From contig JAJTGD010000014.1 of NCBI GenBank assembly GCA_021299035.1, positions 18,209 through 82,208 on the forward strand: a stretch of DNA of 64,000 bases, given 5' to 3'. This document shows, piece by piece, positions 1 through 9,976 of this stretch. A program made the position numbers and the translations under genes. Positions within the stretch are counted from its first letter, which is position 1. Each line of letters starts with the position of its first letter. The notes below the pieces were generated by a model, which saw nothing but the letters and a program-made list of their open reading frames with translations, was not told the DNA's origin and searched no databases. Source of the DNA: Oxalobacteraceae bacterium (lineage in GTDB: Bacteria > Pseudomonadota > Gammaproteobacteria > Burkholderiales > Burkholderiaceae_D).

Positions 1-459
1 ATCGCGCCGGTTATCGACGGTGACGGATAGCTGCTCCAGCAGGTGCTCGCGTAGTGTGGTCTCGTGTGCCTCAAGCTGCGGACGCGCGTTATCGTCTTCA
101 GGTGCTTTTGAAGTGCGTGCAACATCGTCAAAGCTCCACTCTGCATCACCAGCGGAGCCGGCATCATCACCGCTGCCGTTGCCAGTGAGTTCATCTGGTG
201 CCTCGGTGCGAGCTTCGCCGTCGCCCTCCGAACTTGTGGACGGCGAGCTTGGTGCTGTACTAATGGCACCATCACTTAATAAGCGCACTGAGTGATCGAG
301 CGGATCATCCAATCGCTCGAGCAGTGGGTTGTCACTCAGCATTTGCTCCAGTTCCTGGTGCAGTTCCAACGTCGATAGCTGCAGCAGCCGAATCGATTGC
401 TGCAGCTGCGGCGTCAGCGCAAGATGCTGGGAAACGCGGAGCTGAAGTGTCTGCTTCAT
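1..459 (-). CDS. rpoN: RNA polymerase sigma-54 factor RpoN, N-terminal part (runs off the window edge)
   Basis: The reverse strand opens with an ATG at 459 and stays open to base 1 (153 codons, 3' end missing). The first ~50 residues are the Gln/Leu-rich Region I of sigma-54 (starts [11 protein letters not shown], then [13 protein letters not shown] and DNPLLE), which contacts core polymerase and the AAA+ activators. It is followed by an acidic, low-complexity stretch matching the variable Region II. It lies directly downstream of lptB, its standard position in proteobacteria. The core-binding and RpoN-box regions lie outside the window. Confidence 0.93.
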   Translation of the reverse strand, partial: MKQTLQLRVSQHLALTPQLQQSIRLLQLSTLELHQELEQMLSDNPLLERLDDPLDHSVRLLSDGAISTAPSSPSTSSEGDGEARTEAPDELTGNGSGDDAGSAGDAEWSFDDVARTSKAPEDDNARPQLEAHETTLREHLLEQLSVTVDNRRD

Positions 460-471
460 CGCTATGCGTGA

Positions 472-1224
472 CTACATTCTGAAATGTTCGCCGAGATAGA
501 CTCGGCGTACGGATTCATTCGCGATGATTTCATCGGGACTGCCGGAAGCCAGCACCGAACCCTGATTGATGATGTAGGCACGATCGCAAATGCCTAAGGT
601 CTCTCGCACATTATGGTCTGTGATGAGTACGCCGATGCCACGCTCCTTCAGGAAGCGCACAATGCGCTGAATCTCGATGACCGCAATCGGATCAACACCG
701 GCGAAGGGCTCGTCGAGCAAGATGAAGCGTGGTCGGGTGGCCAATGCGCGAGCGATCTCGACGCGACGTCGCTCGCCGCCGGATAGCGAAAGCGCTGGGT
801 TATCGCGCAGATTCTCAATTTGCAGCTCGGCCAGTAGGGTATTCAGTCGTTGTTCGACTTCGTCTTCAGGCAGCGGCTTGCCATTGTCTTTCTGTAGCTC
901 CAGTACGGCGCGGATGTTATCCGCTACTGACAGCTTGCGAAATACCGACGCCTCTTGCGGCAAATAGGAAAGACCACGCTGAGCGCGACGGTGAATCGGC
1001 AACTCAGAGATACTTTCGTCATCAAGAAGAATCTGTCCGCCTTCGGAAGGTACCAAGCCGACAATCATGTAGAAAGATGTCGTCTTGCCGGCACCATTCG
1101 GGCCGAGTAGTCCGACAACCTCGCCACTGGCAACATCAAGCGATACGTTATGCACTACTTGCCGCGCGCCATAACTTTTTTGGAGCCCGCGTACGTGCAA
1201 TCGGCTGCTTGCTTTATTTATCAT
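472..1224 (-). CDS. lptB: LPS export ABC transporter ATP-binding protein LptB
   Basis: Cytoplasmic ATPase of the LptB2FG complex, which extracts lipopolysaccharide from the inner membrane and pushes it along the LptC-LptA bridge. The 250-residue product has the Walker A loop GPNGAGKT (residues 41-48), the signature LSGGERRR, Walker B FILLDEP and the H-loop (TDHN). I chose the ATG at 1224 because it gives the usual family length (~240-250). An in-frame upstream ATG at 1338 would add 38 basic residues lying entirely inside lptA. The start overlaps the 3' end of lptA by 11 bp, which suggests translational coupling. Confidence 0.96.
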   Translation of the reverse strand: MINKASSRLHVRGLQKSYGARQVVHNVSLDVASGEVVGLLGPNGAGKTTSFYMIVGLVPSEGGQILLDDESISELPIHRRAQRGLSYLPQEASVFRKLSVADNIRAVLELQKDNGKPLPEDEVEQRLNTLLAELQIENLRDNPALSLSGGERRRVEIARALATRPRFILLDEPFAGVDPIAVIEIQRIVRFLKERGIGVLITDHNVRETLGICDRAYIINQGSVLASGSPDEIIANESVRRVYLGEHFRM

Positions 1225-1792
1225 CGCCCTTATTTTCTTTTTCACGCGGTTGAATTGTTGCCCGTACTCGTCCCGCGCCTGGCTTGCTCTCGCCAGTCGT
1301 CGTGTTGCTGACGGAGTAAAACTCTGCGCGCGAATCATAGGAGATCAACTCTCCCTCAACCTCGTCGGTGATTTTGCTGCCGTCGAGCATTTTTATCCTC
1401 GATTGCTTGAATAGCTTTGCGATCTCAGTCTTTGTGTCGTACTCGATTCGGTCCGCAGCCTGGCCCTCGATCCATAAATCCTTCCCGCCATCACGTTTCT
1501 GCCGGAAGCTAACGATACCGCCAACCCCCGCATAAAGCGTAGCGTGCTGATGGCCCGAGGCATCTTTTTTAATGATTAATCTTTCTGCTCGCATGACTAG
1601 CGTTCCGCGGGTTAGCACGACATTACCTAAAAAGGTATTCAGCTGCTTCGCATCGTCGTAAAGCATCTGATTCGCCTCGACGTTGGTTGGCTTGTCACGA
1701 TCTGCTCGCTCGGCCAACGCGGCATTGATACTGATACAGAAAAAAATGCTGCCGATGATCGGGGCGCGGAGGGATCTGTAGATCAGATTCAT
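1214..1792 (-). CDS. lptA: Lipopolysaccharide transport periplasmic protein LptA
   Basis: Periplasmic bridge protein that carries LPS between LptC and LptD. It has 192 residues with an N-terminal signal peptide (hydrophobic stretch to about residue 27, cleavage likely after ALA). An OstA-type beta-jellyroll follows, recognisable by [11 protein letters not shown], then [21 protein letters not shown] and the repeated turn-rich strands. The gene starts inside the lptC stop (4-bp overlap) and runs into lptB. The C-terminus is a charged tail rich in Lys and Glu, as is common in LptA. Confidence 0.94.
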   Translation of the reverse strand: MNLIYRSLRAPIIGSIFFCISINAALAERADRDKPTNVEANQMLYDDAKQLNTFLGNVVLTRGTLVMRAERLIIKKDASGHQHATLYAGVGGIVSFRQKRDGGKDLWIEGQAADRIEYDTKTEIAKLFKQSRIKMLDGSKITDEVEGELISYDSRAEFYSVSNTTTGESKPGAGRVRATIQPREKENKGDDK

Positions 1793-2388
1793 CGTTTTAC
1801 CTGTTCGGGGGCCATGTATCTAGCGCTGACTTGGCTGTGCAGTGCTAAAGTTTGTTTCGAGCTGTCGGCGGTCATTCCGGTACCTCTCAATACCGTACGC
1901 CCTTCTTTTGCCTCGACTAGGCGATCGGTTTTCACGATATCCTGCTCGGTCAGAATAAGCATGTAGTCTGAAGTCGCCACTAATTCGCCAGCGTTGTCAG
2001 CTGATGGGCGCTGCAATATTACGTTATCGTACAAATGCAATTCAGTGCGATCACTATTAATTTTGGCCGAATCCGAGCGAATTTTCATCGGTGGTCGGCG
2101 CGGTGAAAATGCCGTGACGCGCAGTTGCTGTACGGTGATGTGATCCTGATCCGGATAGTGGATCAAGCGCTCACCTTCGACCTGATACTCCGGCCGCCCG
2201 CGCTCTCCAGTGCTGGTGTAGCGAAACTTGTCTATGGTGTAATCGGGCTCGGTGGTCTTCAGGCGAGTCGCAGCATTTTCGTTGGTCTCCGATGATTTCT
2301 GCAGCATCCAAAAACTTCCGCCGGCCACCAGCAGCATAAAACCGAGCGCCGTCACCGCACTTAGGCGTGGCCGAAAATCATCCATCAT
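1789..2388 (-). CDS. lptC: LPS export system protein LptC
   Basis: Bitopic inner-membrane protein that receives LPS from LptB2FG and hands it to LptA. The 199-residue product has one N-terminal membrane helix (about residues 11-30) and then a periplasmic jellyroll domain (LIHYPDQDHITVQQLRV, YDNVILQRP). Its start overlaps the kdsC stop by 4 bp. Two Met codons are adjacent at the start (2388 and 2385), so either could be used. Order kdsD-kdsC-lptC-lptA-lptB-rpoN is the canonical cluster. Confidence 0.93.
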   Translation of the reverse strand: MMDDFRPRLSAVTALGFMLLVAGGSFWMLQKSSETNENAATRLKTTEPDYTIDKFRYTSTGERGRPEYQVEGERLIHYPDQDHITVQQLRVTAFSPRRPPMKIRSDSAKINSDRTELHLYDNVILQRPSADNAGELVATSDYMLILTEQDIVKTDRLVEAKEGRTVLRGTGMTADSSKQTLALHSQVSARYMAPEQVKR

Positions 2389-2924
2389 CTCAAATACGGC
2401 GCCAGTGCCGCCTCGTAATTGCCTTGCGCACGCAAGATGAAATCGCAGACTTCACGCGCTGCGCCATGGCCCCCCGCTGCATCGGTGACCAGATGCGCGC
2501 GCGTGCGCACTTCCGGATGCGCGTTCGGTACGCTGGCACAAAAGCCGACTCGGGTCATGACAGGCAGATCGACCAAGTCATCACCCATATAGCCGCACTG
2601 CTCGGCGTGCATGCCAAGCTCAGTAAGTAATTCTTCAAAAGCAGCACGCTTGTCTTGTGCGCCCTGGCGCAGCCAATCGATGCCAAGATCTTTCGCGCGC
2701 TGCACCACGATTTCCGACTTGCGCGCGCTGATAATCGCTGTCTTGACATTGAACTGCTGAAGCAGTTTGATGCCGTGGCCGTCTAGCACATGAAACGTCT
2801 TGATGGTTTCACCCTGCGCGCCGTAACGCAAGCCACCATCGGTGAGTACACCGTCCACATCGAAAATCATCAAGCGCACTTGTTTGGCACGTTCGGTCGC
2901 AAGTTGATTGGCTTGCGTCGTCAT
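2385..2924 (-). CDS. kdsC: 3-deoxy-D-manno-octulosonate 8-phosphate phosphatase KdsC
   Basis: HAD-superfamily phosphatase that dephosphorylates KDO-8-phosphate to KDO, the inner-core sugar of LPS. At 179 residues it is a typical capless C0 HAD enzyme. Motif I DVDGVLTDG (Asp at about residues 22 and 24), motif II IISAR, the Lys before the fourth motif (QDKR) and motif IV GDDLVDLP are all present. The stop of kdsD and the start of kdsC touch (one-base overlap at 2924), so the pair should be co-translated. The neighbouring kdsD supplies the preceding pathway intermediate. Confidence 0.95.
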   Translation of the reverse strand: MTTQANQLATERAKQVRLMIFDVDGVLTDGGLRYGAQGETIKTFHVLDGHGIKLLQQFNVKTAIISARKSEIVVQRAKDLGIDWLRQGAQDKRAAFEELLTELGMHAEQCGYMGDDLVDLPVMTRVGFCASVPNAHPEVRTRAHLVTDAAGGHGAAREVCDFILRAQGNYEAALAPYLR

Positions 2925-3952
2925 CAGATTACCTTCGCACGTGTCAGATCGTGGATGTGAAGCGCACCCACCAGCGTGCCGTCATTGTCTGTGACGAGTA
3001 CCTGATTGATACGGAAGGCTTCCATCAGATCGACCGCTTCGACCGCCAGCTGCTCAGGGCTAACCGTGCGTGGCCTTGCATTCATCACCTCACGCACCGG
3101 TGTGCGAGAAAAATCCTTACCAAGTTCGATCAGCCGGCGCAAGTCACCATCGGTAAAGATACCGAGGACCTTTGCATCATGATCAACGATCGCGGTCATC
3201 GCCATGCCCTTGCGGGTTACTTCGAGCAGCGCCTGCGGTAACAGCAAATCTGGCCCGACACTCGGGATGTCATCCCCCGTGCGCATCACGTCGCGCACAT
3301 GGGTCAGCAAACGGCGGCCCAATGAGCCCCCTGGATGCGAGCGTGCGAAGTCTTCTTCACGAAAACCGCGTGCGTCGAGTAAGGCGACGGCGAGTGCATC
3401 ACCCATGGCAAGCGTCGCGGTAGTGCTGGCTGTCGGTGCGAGGTTGAGCGGACAGGCTTCGCGTGCGACGCCAATATCAAGATGCACATCGGCCAATGTG
3501 GCCAGCGTGGACTGCGGTCGGCCGGTCATTGAGATCAGCTTGGCGCCAATGCGCTTGATGACGGGCACGATCGCCAGTAATTCGTCCGATTCGCCTGAGT
3601 TGGAAATCGCAATCACCGCGTCTGCTTCGGTCACCATGCCGAGGTCACCGTGCGCTGCCTCGGCGGGATGTACGAACAAGGCGGGGGTACCGGTGGAAGC
3701 CAGTGTGGCGGCTATTTTGCGGGCGATATGACCTGATTTGCCCATGCCGGAGACCACTACTCGGCCACCGCAACCTAACAGCAGAGCGACCGCCCGGGCG
3801 AAGGCATCATCGGGGCTATTGGATAGTCGGTCCTTGAGCGCCAGGATGGCCTCGGCTTCGATGTCGAGGGTCTGGCGTGCCAGTTGCAACGCCCGCAAAG
3901 CAGCGGCGTTATCAAAATGTTTCGACGAACTTTTCTGATGCGTTACACTCAT
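2924..3952 (-). CDS. kdsD: Arabinose-5-phosphate isomerase KdsD
   Basis: Converts ribulose-5-phosphate to arabinose-5-phosphate, the first committed step of KDO synthesis. The 342-residue product has an N-terminal SIS sugar-isomerase domain (GCGGRVVVSGMGKSGHIARK, ISNSGESDELL, HPGGSLGRRLL) followed by two CBS domains (DVM and EVM repeats, about residues 210-340). I chose the ATG at 3952. In-frame ATGs at 3970 and 3982 would add 6-10 hydrophobic residues untypical of the family. It is the first gene of the LPS cluster, divergent from the KefB-type gene. Confidence 0.94.
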   Translation of the reverse strand: MSVTHQKSSSKHFDNAAALRALQLARQTLDIEAEAILALKDRLSNSPDDAFARAVALLLGCGGRVVVSGMGKSGHIARKIAATLASTGTPALFVHPAEAAHGDLGMVTEADAVIAISNSGESDELLAIVPVIKRIGAKLISMTGRPQSTLATLADVHLDIGVAREACPLNLAPTASTTATLAMGDALAVALLDARGFREEDFARSHPGGSLGRRLLTHVRDVMRTGDDIPSVGPDLLLPQALLEVTRKGMAMTAIVDHDAKVLGIFTDGDLRRLIELGKDFSRTPVREVMNARPRTVSPEQLAVEAVDLMEAFRINQVLVTDNDGTLVGALHIHDLTRAKVI

Positions 3953-3986
3953 GCGCAAAGTATAGCCCATTAAATAAAGCAAAAAA

Positions 3987-4023
3987 CCTGCCAGACGTAA
4001 GATTTCTTACGTTTTCTGGCGGG
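3987..4023. repeat. Imperfect inverted repeat between kdsD and the divergent antiporter gene
   Basis: Arms CCTGCCAGACGTAAG and CTTACGTTTTCTGGCGGG flank a 4-base loop. The outer (CTGCCAGA/TCTGGCGG) and inner (CGTAAG/CTTACG) halves both pair, with a two-base bulge. It sits in the 100-bp divergent intergenic region just before the start at 4053, so it could be an operator or an mRNA leader hairpin. Function is inferred only from position. Confidence 0.4.
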
Positions 4024-4052
4024 TTAATCACCATGAAACCGACTACCCACTA

Positions 4053-6035
4053 ATGCACTCTGCGCTCGAACTTACGCTCATCCTGCTGATCGCGGCGGTA
4101 CTTGGCGTGGTTGCGTTTCGCATGATGCATTTACCACCGATGCTGGGCTACCTGACGGTCGGTGTATTAATTGGTCCGCATGCACTTGGGCTCGCCTCGC
4201 AGAGCGCGACCACCCATACGCTCGCAGAGTTTGGTGTGGTGTTCTTGATGTTCTCGATTGGTCTCGAGTTCTCATTACCGAAGCTAAAGTCAATGCGGCG
4301 TAATGTGTTCGGTCTTGGCACTGCGCAGGTCGGATTGACTATTCTGATGTCGATGGCGGGCGTCGCCTTGCTGGCGCCATTATTGCCGCAATACTTTGAG
4401 ATGAGTTTGGGCGCAGCGTTTGCCATTGGTGGTGCGCTGTCGATGTCATCGACCGCCATCGTCCTCAAGCTGCTGACCGAGAAACTCGAACTTGAAAGCG
4501 AACACGGTCGCCGCATTACTGCGATCTTGCTATTTCAGGATCTGGCCGTGGTGCCGCTGCTGATTCTGATTCCGGCGCTGGGCAACCCCGGTGCGGACAT
4601 TATTGAAGACCTTGGTCTGGCCGCATTGAAGGCTGTATTTGTACTCGCGCTGCTACTCTCGTTCGGTCAGGTCCTGCTGCGGCGTTGGTTTCAGATTGTC
4701 GTCCAGCGTCGATCGCAAGAGTTGTTCATGCTGAACCTGCTGCTGATTACACTCGGCGCGGCATGGGTGACCGAGGTCGCTGGCTTATCACTTGCGCTCG
4801 GTGCATTCATCGCCGGCATGTTGATCTCGGAAACCGAGTACCGCTTGCAGGTCGAAGAAGATATCAAGCCGTTCCGTGACGTACTGTTGGGTCTATTCTT
4901 CATCAGCGTCGGCATGATGCTCGACATGGCGCTGGTCTTCAATAATTTACTTCTGGTGCTTGCGCTGCTGGTCATACCGTTTGCGCTGAAGTTTGGCCTG
5001 ATCGCGCTGGTCGCTCGTTTGTTTGGTGCGCCATCCGGCATTGCTATTCGTACTGGTCTCGGGTTGGCGCAGGGCGGTGAATTTGGCTTCGTGCTGTTAA
5101 ATCAAGCAGGTGCGCTGAAACTCATCGATCCAGGCTTCGTGCAATTGATTTTGGCAGCCATGGTGCTGTCCATGTTGGCCACGCCTTTCATTCTGGCGAA
5201 CGCTGACCGCATCGTGATGCGCTTGTCACGTAACGAGTGGATGCAGCAATCACTCGCGATTACCTCGCTGGCAGCACGCACGATGAGTGATGAGAAGCAC
5301 GTGATCATCGCTGGCTTTGGCCGTACTGGTCAGAGTATCGCCAAGGTACTCGAGGAAGAAAACATTCCGTATCATGCGCTCGACTTGGATCCGCAGCGGG
5401 TACAGGAGGCGCAAGCGGCTGGCGCGAATGTTTCTTACGGCGACACGTCGCGCCGTGAGAGTTTGATCGCTGCGGGCATTCATCGTGCGGCAGCGCTCGT
5501 CGTGACTTATGCAGATACCCAAGCCGCACTGAAGACCTTGCATTTCGCGAATGAGTTGGCGCCGACCCTGCCCGCGATTGTGCGCAGTATCGACGATACC
5601 GATATCGAGAAGCTTCGTGCCGGCGGTGCTGATGAAGTGGTGCCTGAGACGATCGAGAGCAGTCTGATGCTAGCCTCACAAACCCTTCTAATGCTGGGGG
5701 TTCCGCTGAGTGAAGTTGTGCAACGGGCACAGCGGGTGCGGGGCGAGCGTTATGCATCCTTGCGCGGCTACTTTCATGGGCAGGGTGATGTTCCGGATGA
5801 TGAGCACCATCTGCAGGTGCGGCTGCACTCGGTGCCGATACGCGAGCGAGCTGCAGCAATTGGTCGTGAGTTTTCGGAGCTTGCGCTATCTGACGTCGGG
5901 GCTGAGGTGACTGCGGTCAGGCGTGGCAAGAGTCGGCTGATATTTTCGCCTGAGCTTCGTTTGGAAGCAGGTGACGTCGTGGTACTGCGCGGCACCGCTG
6001 AAGCAATCGAGCGCGCCGAAAAGCGGCTGCTCTGA
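4053..6035 (+). CDS. KefB/YbaL-type monovalent cation:proton antiporter (CPA2) with TrkA domains
   Basis: Inner-membrane antiporter of 660 residues. The first ~390 residues form about 12 hydrophobic helices of the Na/H exchanger fold, with EFGVVFLMFSIGLEFS and LGAFIAGMLISETEY typical of CPA2 members. A TrkA-N Rossmann domain follows (HVIIAGFGRTGQSIAKVL, about residues 415-530; GxGxxG is intact), then a TrkA-C domain (about 570-655). Such proteins exchange K+ or Na+ for H+ and are gated by nucleotide or glutathione adducts. The exact substrate cannot be read from sequence, so no Kef letter is assigned. The following permease starts 14 bp downstream. Confidence 0.9.
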   Translation: MHSALELTLILLIAAVLGVVAFRMMHLPPMLGYLTVGVLIGPHALGLASQSATTHTLAEFGVVFLMFSIGLEFSLPKLKSMRRNVFGLGTAQVGLTILMSMAGVALLAPLLPQYFEMSLGAAFAIGGALSMSSTAIVLKLLTEKLELESEHGRRITAILLFQDLAVVPLLILIPALGNPGADIIEDLGLAALKAVFVLALLLSFGQVLLRRWFQIVVQRRSQELFMLNLLLITLGAAWVTEVAGLSLALGAFIAGMLISETEYRLQVEEDIKPFRDVLLGLFFISVGMMLDMALVFNNLLLVLALLVIPFALKFGLIALVARLFGAPSGIAIRTGLGLAQGGEFGFVLLNQAGALKLIDPGFVQLILAAMVLSMLATPFILANADRIVMRLSRNEWMQQSLAITSLAARTMSDEKHVIIAGFGRTGQSIAKVLEEENIPYHALDLDPQRVQEAQAAGANVSYGDTSRRESLIAAGIHRAAALVVTYADTQAALKTLHFANELAPTLPAIVRSIDDTDIEKLRAGGADEVVPETIESSLMLASQTLLMLGVPLSEVVQRAQRVRGERYASLRGYFHGQGDVPDDEHHLQVRLHSVPIRERAAAIGREFSELALSDVGAEVTAVRRGKSRLIFSPELRLEAGDVVVLRGTAEAIERAEKRLL

Positions 6036-6049
6036 TTCGGTAGGCGCAA

Positions 6050-6955
6050 ATGGAAGTTCTAAGCCGTATCGCCGGCATCATCCTGCCGGTTTTTCTGATT
6101 ACTGCCGCTGGCTATGGCTACGCACGCTTACGCGGCCAGCAAGTCAGTGAAGATATGGCCGGCCTTAGTCGTGTCAATGTCGAGCTGCTCTCACCCGTGC
6201 TGTTGTTCTCTGCGTTGGCGTCGAAAGATTTCGACTTGGTCGCCAATCTGCCGCTGATTCTGGCAGGCTTGCTGATATCGCTGGGCTCAGGTTTGATTGC
6301 GTGGCCGATTGCGCGCTTGCTCGGTTACGACCCGCGCACCTTTGTGCCGCCCATGATTTACAACAATTGCGGCAATATGGGCGTTCCACTCATCGTGCTT
6401 GCCTTCGGCGCTGCTGCACTATCGGAAGCGGTCGCCATGTTCGTCGCCGGAACGCTGGTGTATTTCACGGTGGGCATTTGGATTATGGAGAGTGCCCACA
6501 AAGGGCCGCGGCTATCAATACGCCGCACCTTGGCCAACCCCATGATCATGAGCGTGCTGATCGGTATTCTGTTCGCCGCTTTTCGTATCCCATTACCTTC
6601 TATGCTGTTGCAAGCGATGCGCATGCTCGGCGAGGCGGCGATTCCGATCATGCTGATCGCACTCGGCGTGCGTATGGTGGATGTAAGCTTCACCCATTGG
6701 CGTATCGGTTTAGTCGGTGCGATCGTCTGTCCCTTGTCAGGGCTTGCGGTCGCCTGGGGGATTGATCAATGGCTGACCTTGACCGTGATGCAGCGTGGTC
6801 AGATGTATCTGTTTGCTTCGCTACCACCAGCCGTTTTTAGCTTCATGATCGCCAGTGCTTACAAACAAGAGCCGGACAAGGTGGCAGCAATTGTCATGCT
6901 CGGGAACTTGGCTGCGCTGGTATTCGTGCCGCTCGGCCTGTGGGTCGGCATGTAG
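6050..6955 (+). CDS. AEC (auxin efflux carrier) family permease
   Basis: 301-residue integral membrane protein with about ten hydrophobic helices in two five-helix halves. It has the family features IILPVFLITAAGYG at the N-terminus and the conserved MIYNNCGNMGVPL segment of the first crossing region. AEC proteins move small organic anions, amino acids or siderophores. The substrate here is unknown. It lies 14 bp behind the antiporter gene and is probably co-transcribed. It converges on uvrA with only two bases between the stop codons. Confidence 0.85.
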   Translation: MEVLSRIAGIILPVFLITAAGYGYARLRGQQVSEDMAGLSRVNVELLSPVLLFSALASKDFDLVANLPLILAGLLISLGSGLIAWPIARLLGYDPRTFVPPMIYNNCGNMGVPLIVLAFGAAALSEAVAMFVAGTLVYFTVGIWIMESAHKGPRLSIRRTLANPMIMSVLIGILFAAFRIPLPSMLLQAMRMLGEAAIPIMLIALGVRMVDVSFTHWRIGLVGAIVCPLSGLAVAWGIDQWLTLTVMQRGQMYLFASLPPAVFSFMIASAYKQEPDKVAAIVMLGNLAALVFVPLGLWVGM

Positions 6956-6957
6956 TT

Positions 6958-9828
6958 TCAAGCCCGCTTGCGTTCCTTCTTTGGGGTCAGCAGATTCGCG
7001 AGGTAACGACCAGTAAAGCTGGCGGAATTTTTCGCGACGTCTTCCGGCGTACCTGCCGCGATTATCTGTCCGCCACCGGCCCCGCCTTCCGGACCCAGAT
7101 CAACAACCCAGTCAGCCGTTTTGATGACATCCAGATTGTGTTCAATGATCACGATGGTGTTGCCTTGATCACGCAAGCGATGAATGACTTTCAGTAGCAA
7201 GGCAATATCATGGAAATGCAAACCGGTGGTCGGTTCATCGAGAATATAAAGCGTGCGCCCTGTGTCACGTTTGGATAGCTCAAGTGATAATTTGACCCGC
7301 TGTGCTTCGCCACCAGACAGTGTGGTTGCACTCTGGCCTAGTCGGATATAGCCCAAACCAACATCAAGCAGTGTCTGCAATTTGCGTGCAATCAGCGGTA
7401 CTGGCTTGAAGAACTCGAAGGCGTCTTCAACCGTCAGCTCCAGCACATTGGAAATATTTTTACCCTTGTACTGCACCTCGAGGGTTTCACGGTTGTAGCG
7501 CTTGCCATGACACACATCGCAGGGTACGTAAACATCTGGCAGGAAGTGCATCTCGACCTTCAACACACCATCGCCCTGACACGCTTCGCAGCGACCGCCC
7601 TTCACATTGAACGAGAACCGCCCTGCCGAGTAGCCACGCTCGCGTGCTTGCGGCACGGTCGAGAACAATTCACGGATAGGCGTAAAAACGCCGGTGTAGG
7701 TGGCCGGGTTAGAGCGCGGTGTGCGTCCAATCGGCGCCTGATCAACCGCGATCACTTTGTCGAAGTGTTCCAGACCCGCAATGCTGTCGTGCTCAGCGGG
7801 CTCGGCTTGTGAGCCATATAAATGGCGCGCTAGCGCGTGATACAGGGTGTCATTGACCAGCGTTGATTTGCCCGAACCTGATACGCCGGTGACGCAGGTT
7901 AGCAAGCCAACCGGCAAATGAAGATCGACCTGTTTCAAATTATTGCCGGTTGCGCCACGAATCACGAGTTGTCGCTTGGGATCCGGCGCGGTGCGCTGCG
8001 GCGGTATATCGATAGCGCGTGTGCCGTTGAGATATTGCGCGGTCAGTGAATTACGATTTCGCAGGATATCTTGCAGGCTGCCCTGAGCGATCACCTCGCC
8101 GCCATGAACGCCAGCGCCCAGCCCCATGTCGATGATATGGTCGGCACAGCGAATCGCGTCTTCGTCATGCTCAACCACCAACACGGTGTTACCAAGATCG
8201 CGCAGATGTTTCAGGGTCGTGATCAGTCGGTCGTTGTCACGCTGATGCAGACCAATCGACGGCTCGTCGAGTACGTACATCACGCCCGTCAGTCCGGAAC
8301 CGATCTGTGAAGCCAGGCGTATCCGCTGCGCTTCACCACCGGAGAGCGTATCGGCGCTACGCGCGAGCGACAGATAGTCTAGGCCAACATTGTTGAGGAA
8401 ACGTAGTCGGGCGACGATCTCTTTGATGATGCGATCGGCAATATCTTTCTTCGCGCCTTTCAGAGACAGCTTCTCGAAAAACTCAAGCGCAGCGCGCAAG
8501 GGTAAATCCGCCACCTGAAAAATCGCGCGGCGCTGTGGTCCATTACCCACCATTACATGGCGCGCCTCGACTCGCAAGCGAGCACCATTACATTCCGGAC
8601 ATTGCTTCTCGTTGATGAACTTGGAGAGCTCTTCCTTCACTGCCATCGAGTCAGTCTCGTGATAGCGTCGCTGCAGGTTGTTCACTACGCCTTCAAACGT
8701 GTGCTCCTTAATCACCGTGCGGCCGCGCTCGTTGATATAGGCGAAAGGAATTTTTTCTTTGCCTGAGCCATACAGGACTACTTCCTGAGCTGACGCCGGC
8801 AAGTTTTCAAATGGCGCATCGATATCGAATTCGTAGTGCTTCGCGAGCGACGACAGCATCGTGAAATAAAACTGGTTACGACGGTCCCATCCTTTGACCG
8901 CACCCGATGCCAGAGACAGATTGGGGAAGGCAACAATTCGCTTCGGATCAAAAAATTCGATATGACCGAGGCCATCGCACTCGGGGCAGGCGCCCATCGG
9001 GTTGTTGAACGAGAACAGCCGTGGCTCGAGTTCCTGCAATGAATAGCCGCAGGTCGGGCAGGCAAATTTATTTGAGAAGATTTGTTCCTTGCCACTGTCC
9101 ATCTCAAGCGCGATGGCACGACCTTCGGCCAGGCGGAGCGCGGTCTCGAAACTCTCCGCTAGACGCTGTTTGAGATCAGCACGCAGTTTCAGCCGGTCGA
9201 CCACCACATCAATGCTGTGCTTTTCATTCTTCTTTAGCTTGGGTAGTTCATCCGCTTCGAAGATGCGCGCTGCACCGGTGCCGCTTTGGATACGAAAACG
9301 TACAAAGCCTTGCGCTTGCATTTGCTCCAGCAGATCGTGGTGCTCACCTTTGCGGTTAGCAACGACCGGCGCCAGAATCATCAGCTTGGTGTCTTCGGGC
9401 ATTGCCAGCGCGGTATCGACCATTTGCGACACCGACTGCGCAGCGAGCGGGTTTTCCGGGTGGTCGGGGCAATGCGGGGTACCAACGCGTGCGTACAGCA
9501 GGCGCAAATAATCATGAATCTCGGTGACCGTGCCCACAGTCGAGCGTGGATTGTGCGAAGTTGCCTTCTGCTCGATCGAGATCGCGGGTGACAAACCCTC
9601 AATCAAATCGACATCTGGTTTTTCCATCAGCTGCAAAAACTGGCGCGCATACGCCGAGAGCGACTCGACATAGCGGCGCTGGCCTTCTGCATACAAGGTG
9701 TCAAAAGCGAGCGAAGACTTGCCTGAGCCCGATAAGCCGGTGATCACAATCAGCTTGTCGCGCGGAAGATCAAGGCTGATGTTCTTCAAGTTGTGGGTGC
9801 GTGCACCCCGAATTCGGATTTCGTCCAT
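6958..9828 (-). CDS. uvrA: Excinuclease ABC subunit UvrA
   Basis: DNA-damage recognition ATPase of nucleotide excision repair. The 956-residue product has two ABC modules. The first Walker A is GLSGSGKSS near residue 31 and the second is GVSGSGKST in the C-terminal half. Both signatures ([18 protein letters not shown]) and both Walker B motifs ([20 protein letters not shown]) are present. Zinc-finger cysteines occur as CPTCGYS..CPEC and CEAC..CDVC. The ATG at 9828 gives [16 protein letters not shown], the standard N-terminus; an ATG nine codons upstream is less likely. It is divergent from the MFS gene, an arrangement common in Burkholderiales. Confidence 0.97.
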   Translation of the reverse strand: MDEIRIRGARTHNLKNISLDLPRDKLIVITGLSGSGKSSLAFDTLYAEGQRRYVESLSAYARQFLQLMEKPDVDLIEGLSPAISIEQKATSHNPRSTVGTVTEIHDYLRLLYARVGTPHCPDHPENPLAAQSVSQMVDTALAMPEDTKLMILAPVVANRKGEHHDLLEQMQAQGFVRFRIQSGTGAARIFEADELPKLKKNEKHSIDVVVDRLKLRADLKQRLAESFETALRLAEGRAIALEMDSGKEQIFSNKFACPTCGYSLQELEPRLFSFNNPMGACPECDGLGHIEFFDPKRIVAFPNLSLASGAVKGWDRRNQFYFTMLSSLAKHYEFDIDAPFENLPASAQEVVLYGSGKEKIPFAYINERGRTVIKEHTFEGVVNNLQRRYHETDSMAVKEELSKFINEKQCPECNGARLRVEARHVMVGNGPQRRAIFQVADLPLRAALEFFEKLSLKGAKKDIADRIIKEIVARLRFLNNVGLDYLSLARSADTLSGGEAQRIRLASQIGSGLTGVMYVLDEPSIGLHQRDNDRLITTLKHLRDLGNTVLVVEHDEDAIRCADHIIDMGLGAGVHGGEVIAQGSLQDILRNRNSLTAQYLNGTRAIDIPPQRTAPDPKRQLVIRGATGNNLKQVDLHLPVGLLTCVTGVSGSGKSTLVNDTLYHALARHLYGSQAEPAEHDSIAGLEHFDKVIAVDQAPIGRTPRSNPATYTGVFTPIRELFSTVPQARERGYSAGRFSFNVKGGRCEACQGDGVLKVEMHFLPDVYVPCDVCHGKRYNRETLEVQYKGKNISNVLELTVEDAFEFFKPVPLIARKLQTLLDVGLGYIRLGQSATTLSGGEAQRVKLSLELSKRDTGRTLYILDEPTTGLHFHDIALLLKVIHRLRDQGNTIVIIEHNLDVIKTADWVVDLGPEGGAGGGQIIAAGTPEDVAKNSASFTGRYLANLLTPKKERKRA

Positions 9829-9976
9829 CTGGCCTGTGTTTTGGTGACCGAGCACTATGCTTTTTGCAAGCGCTTGACTCGGTCGGGGCGGGTCAACCTG
9901 TTACTATAGCTGGTTTTCAAATCCCGCTGATGACCCGTTTACGATACGCGTCAAGCGGCACCCCTCCTGATTCTTC

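Noticed and set aside
5305..5859. Minus-strand frame of 184 codons inside the antiporter gene
   Set aside because: Antisense to a well-supported coding region, Ser/Arg/His-rich as expected for a shadow frame.
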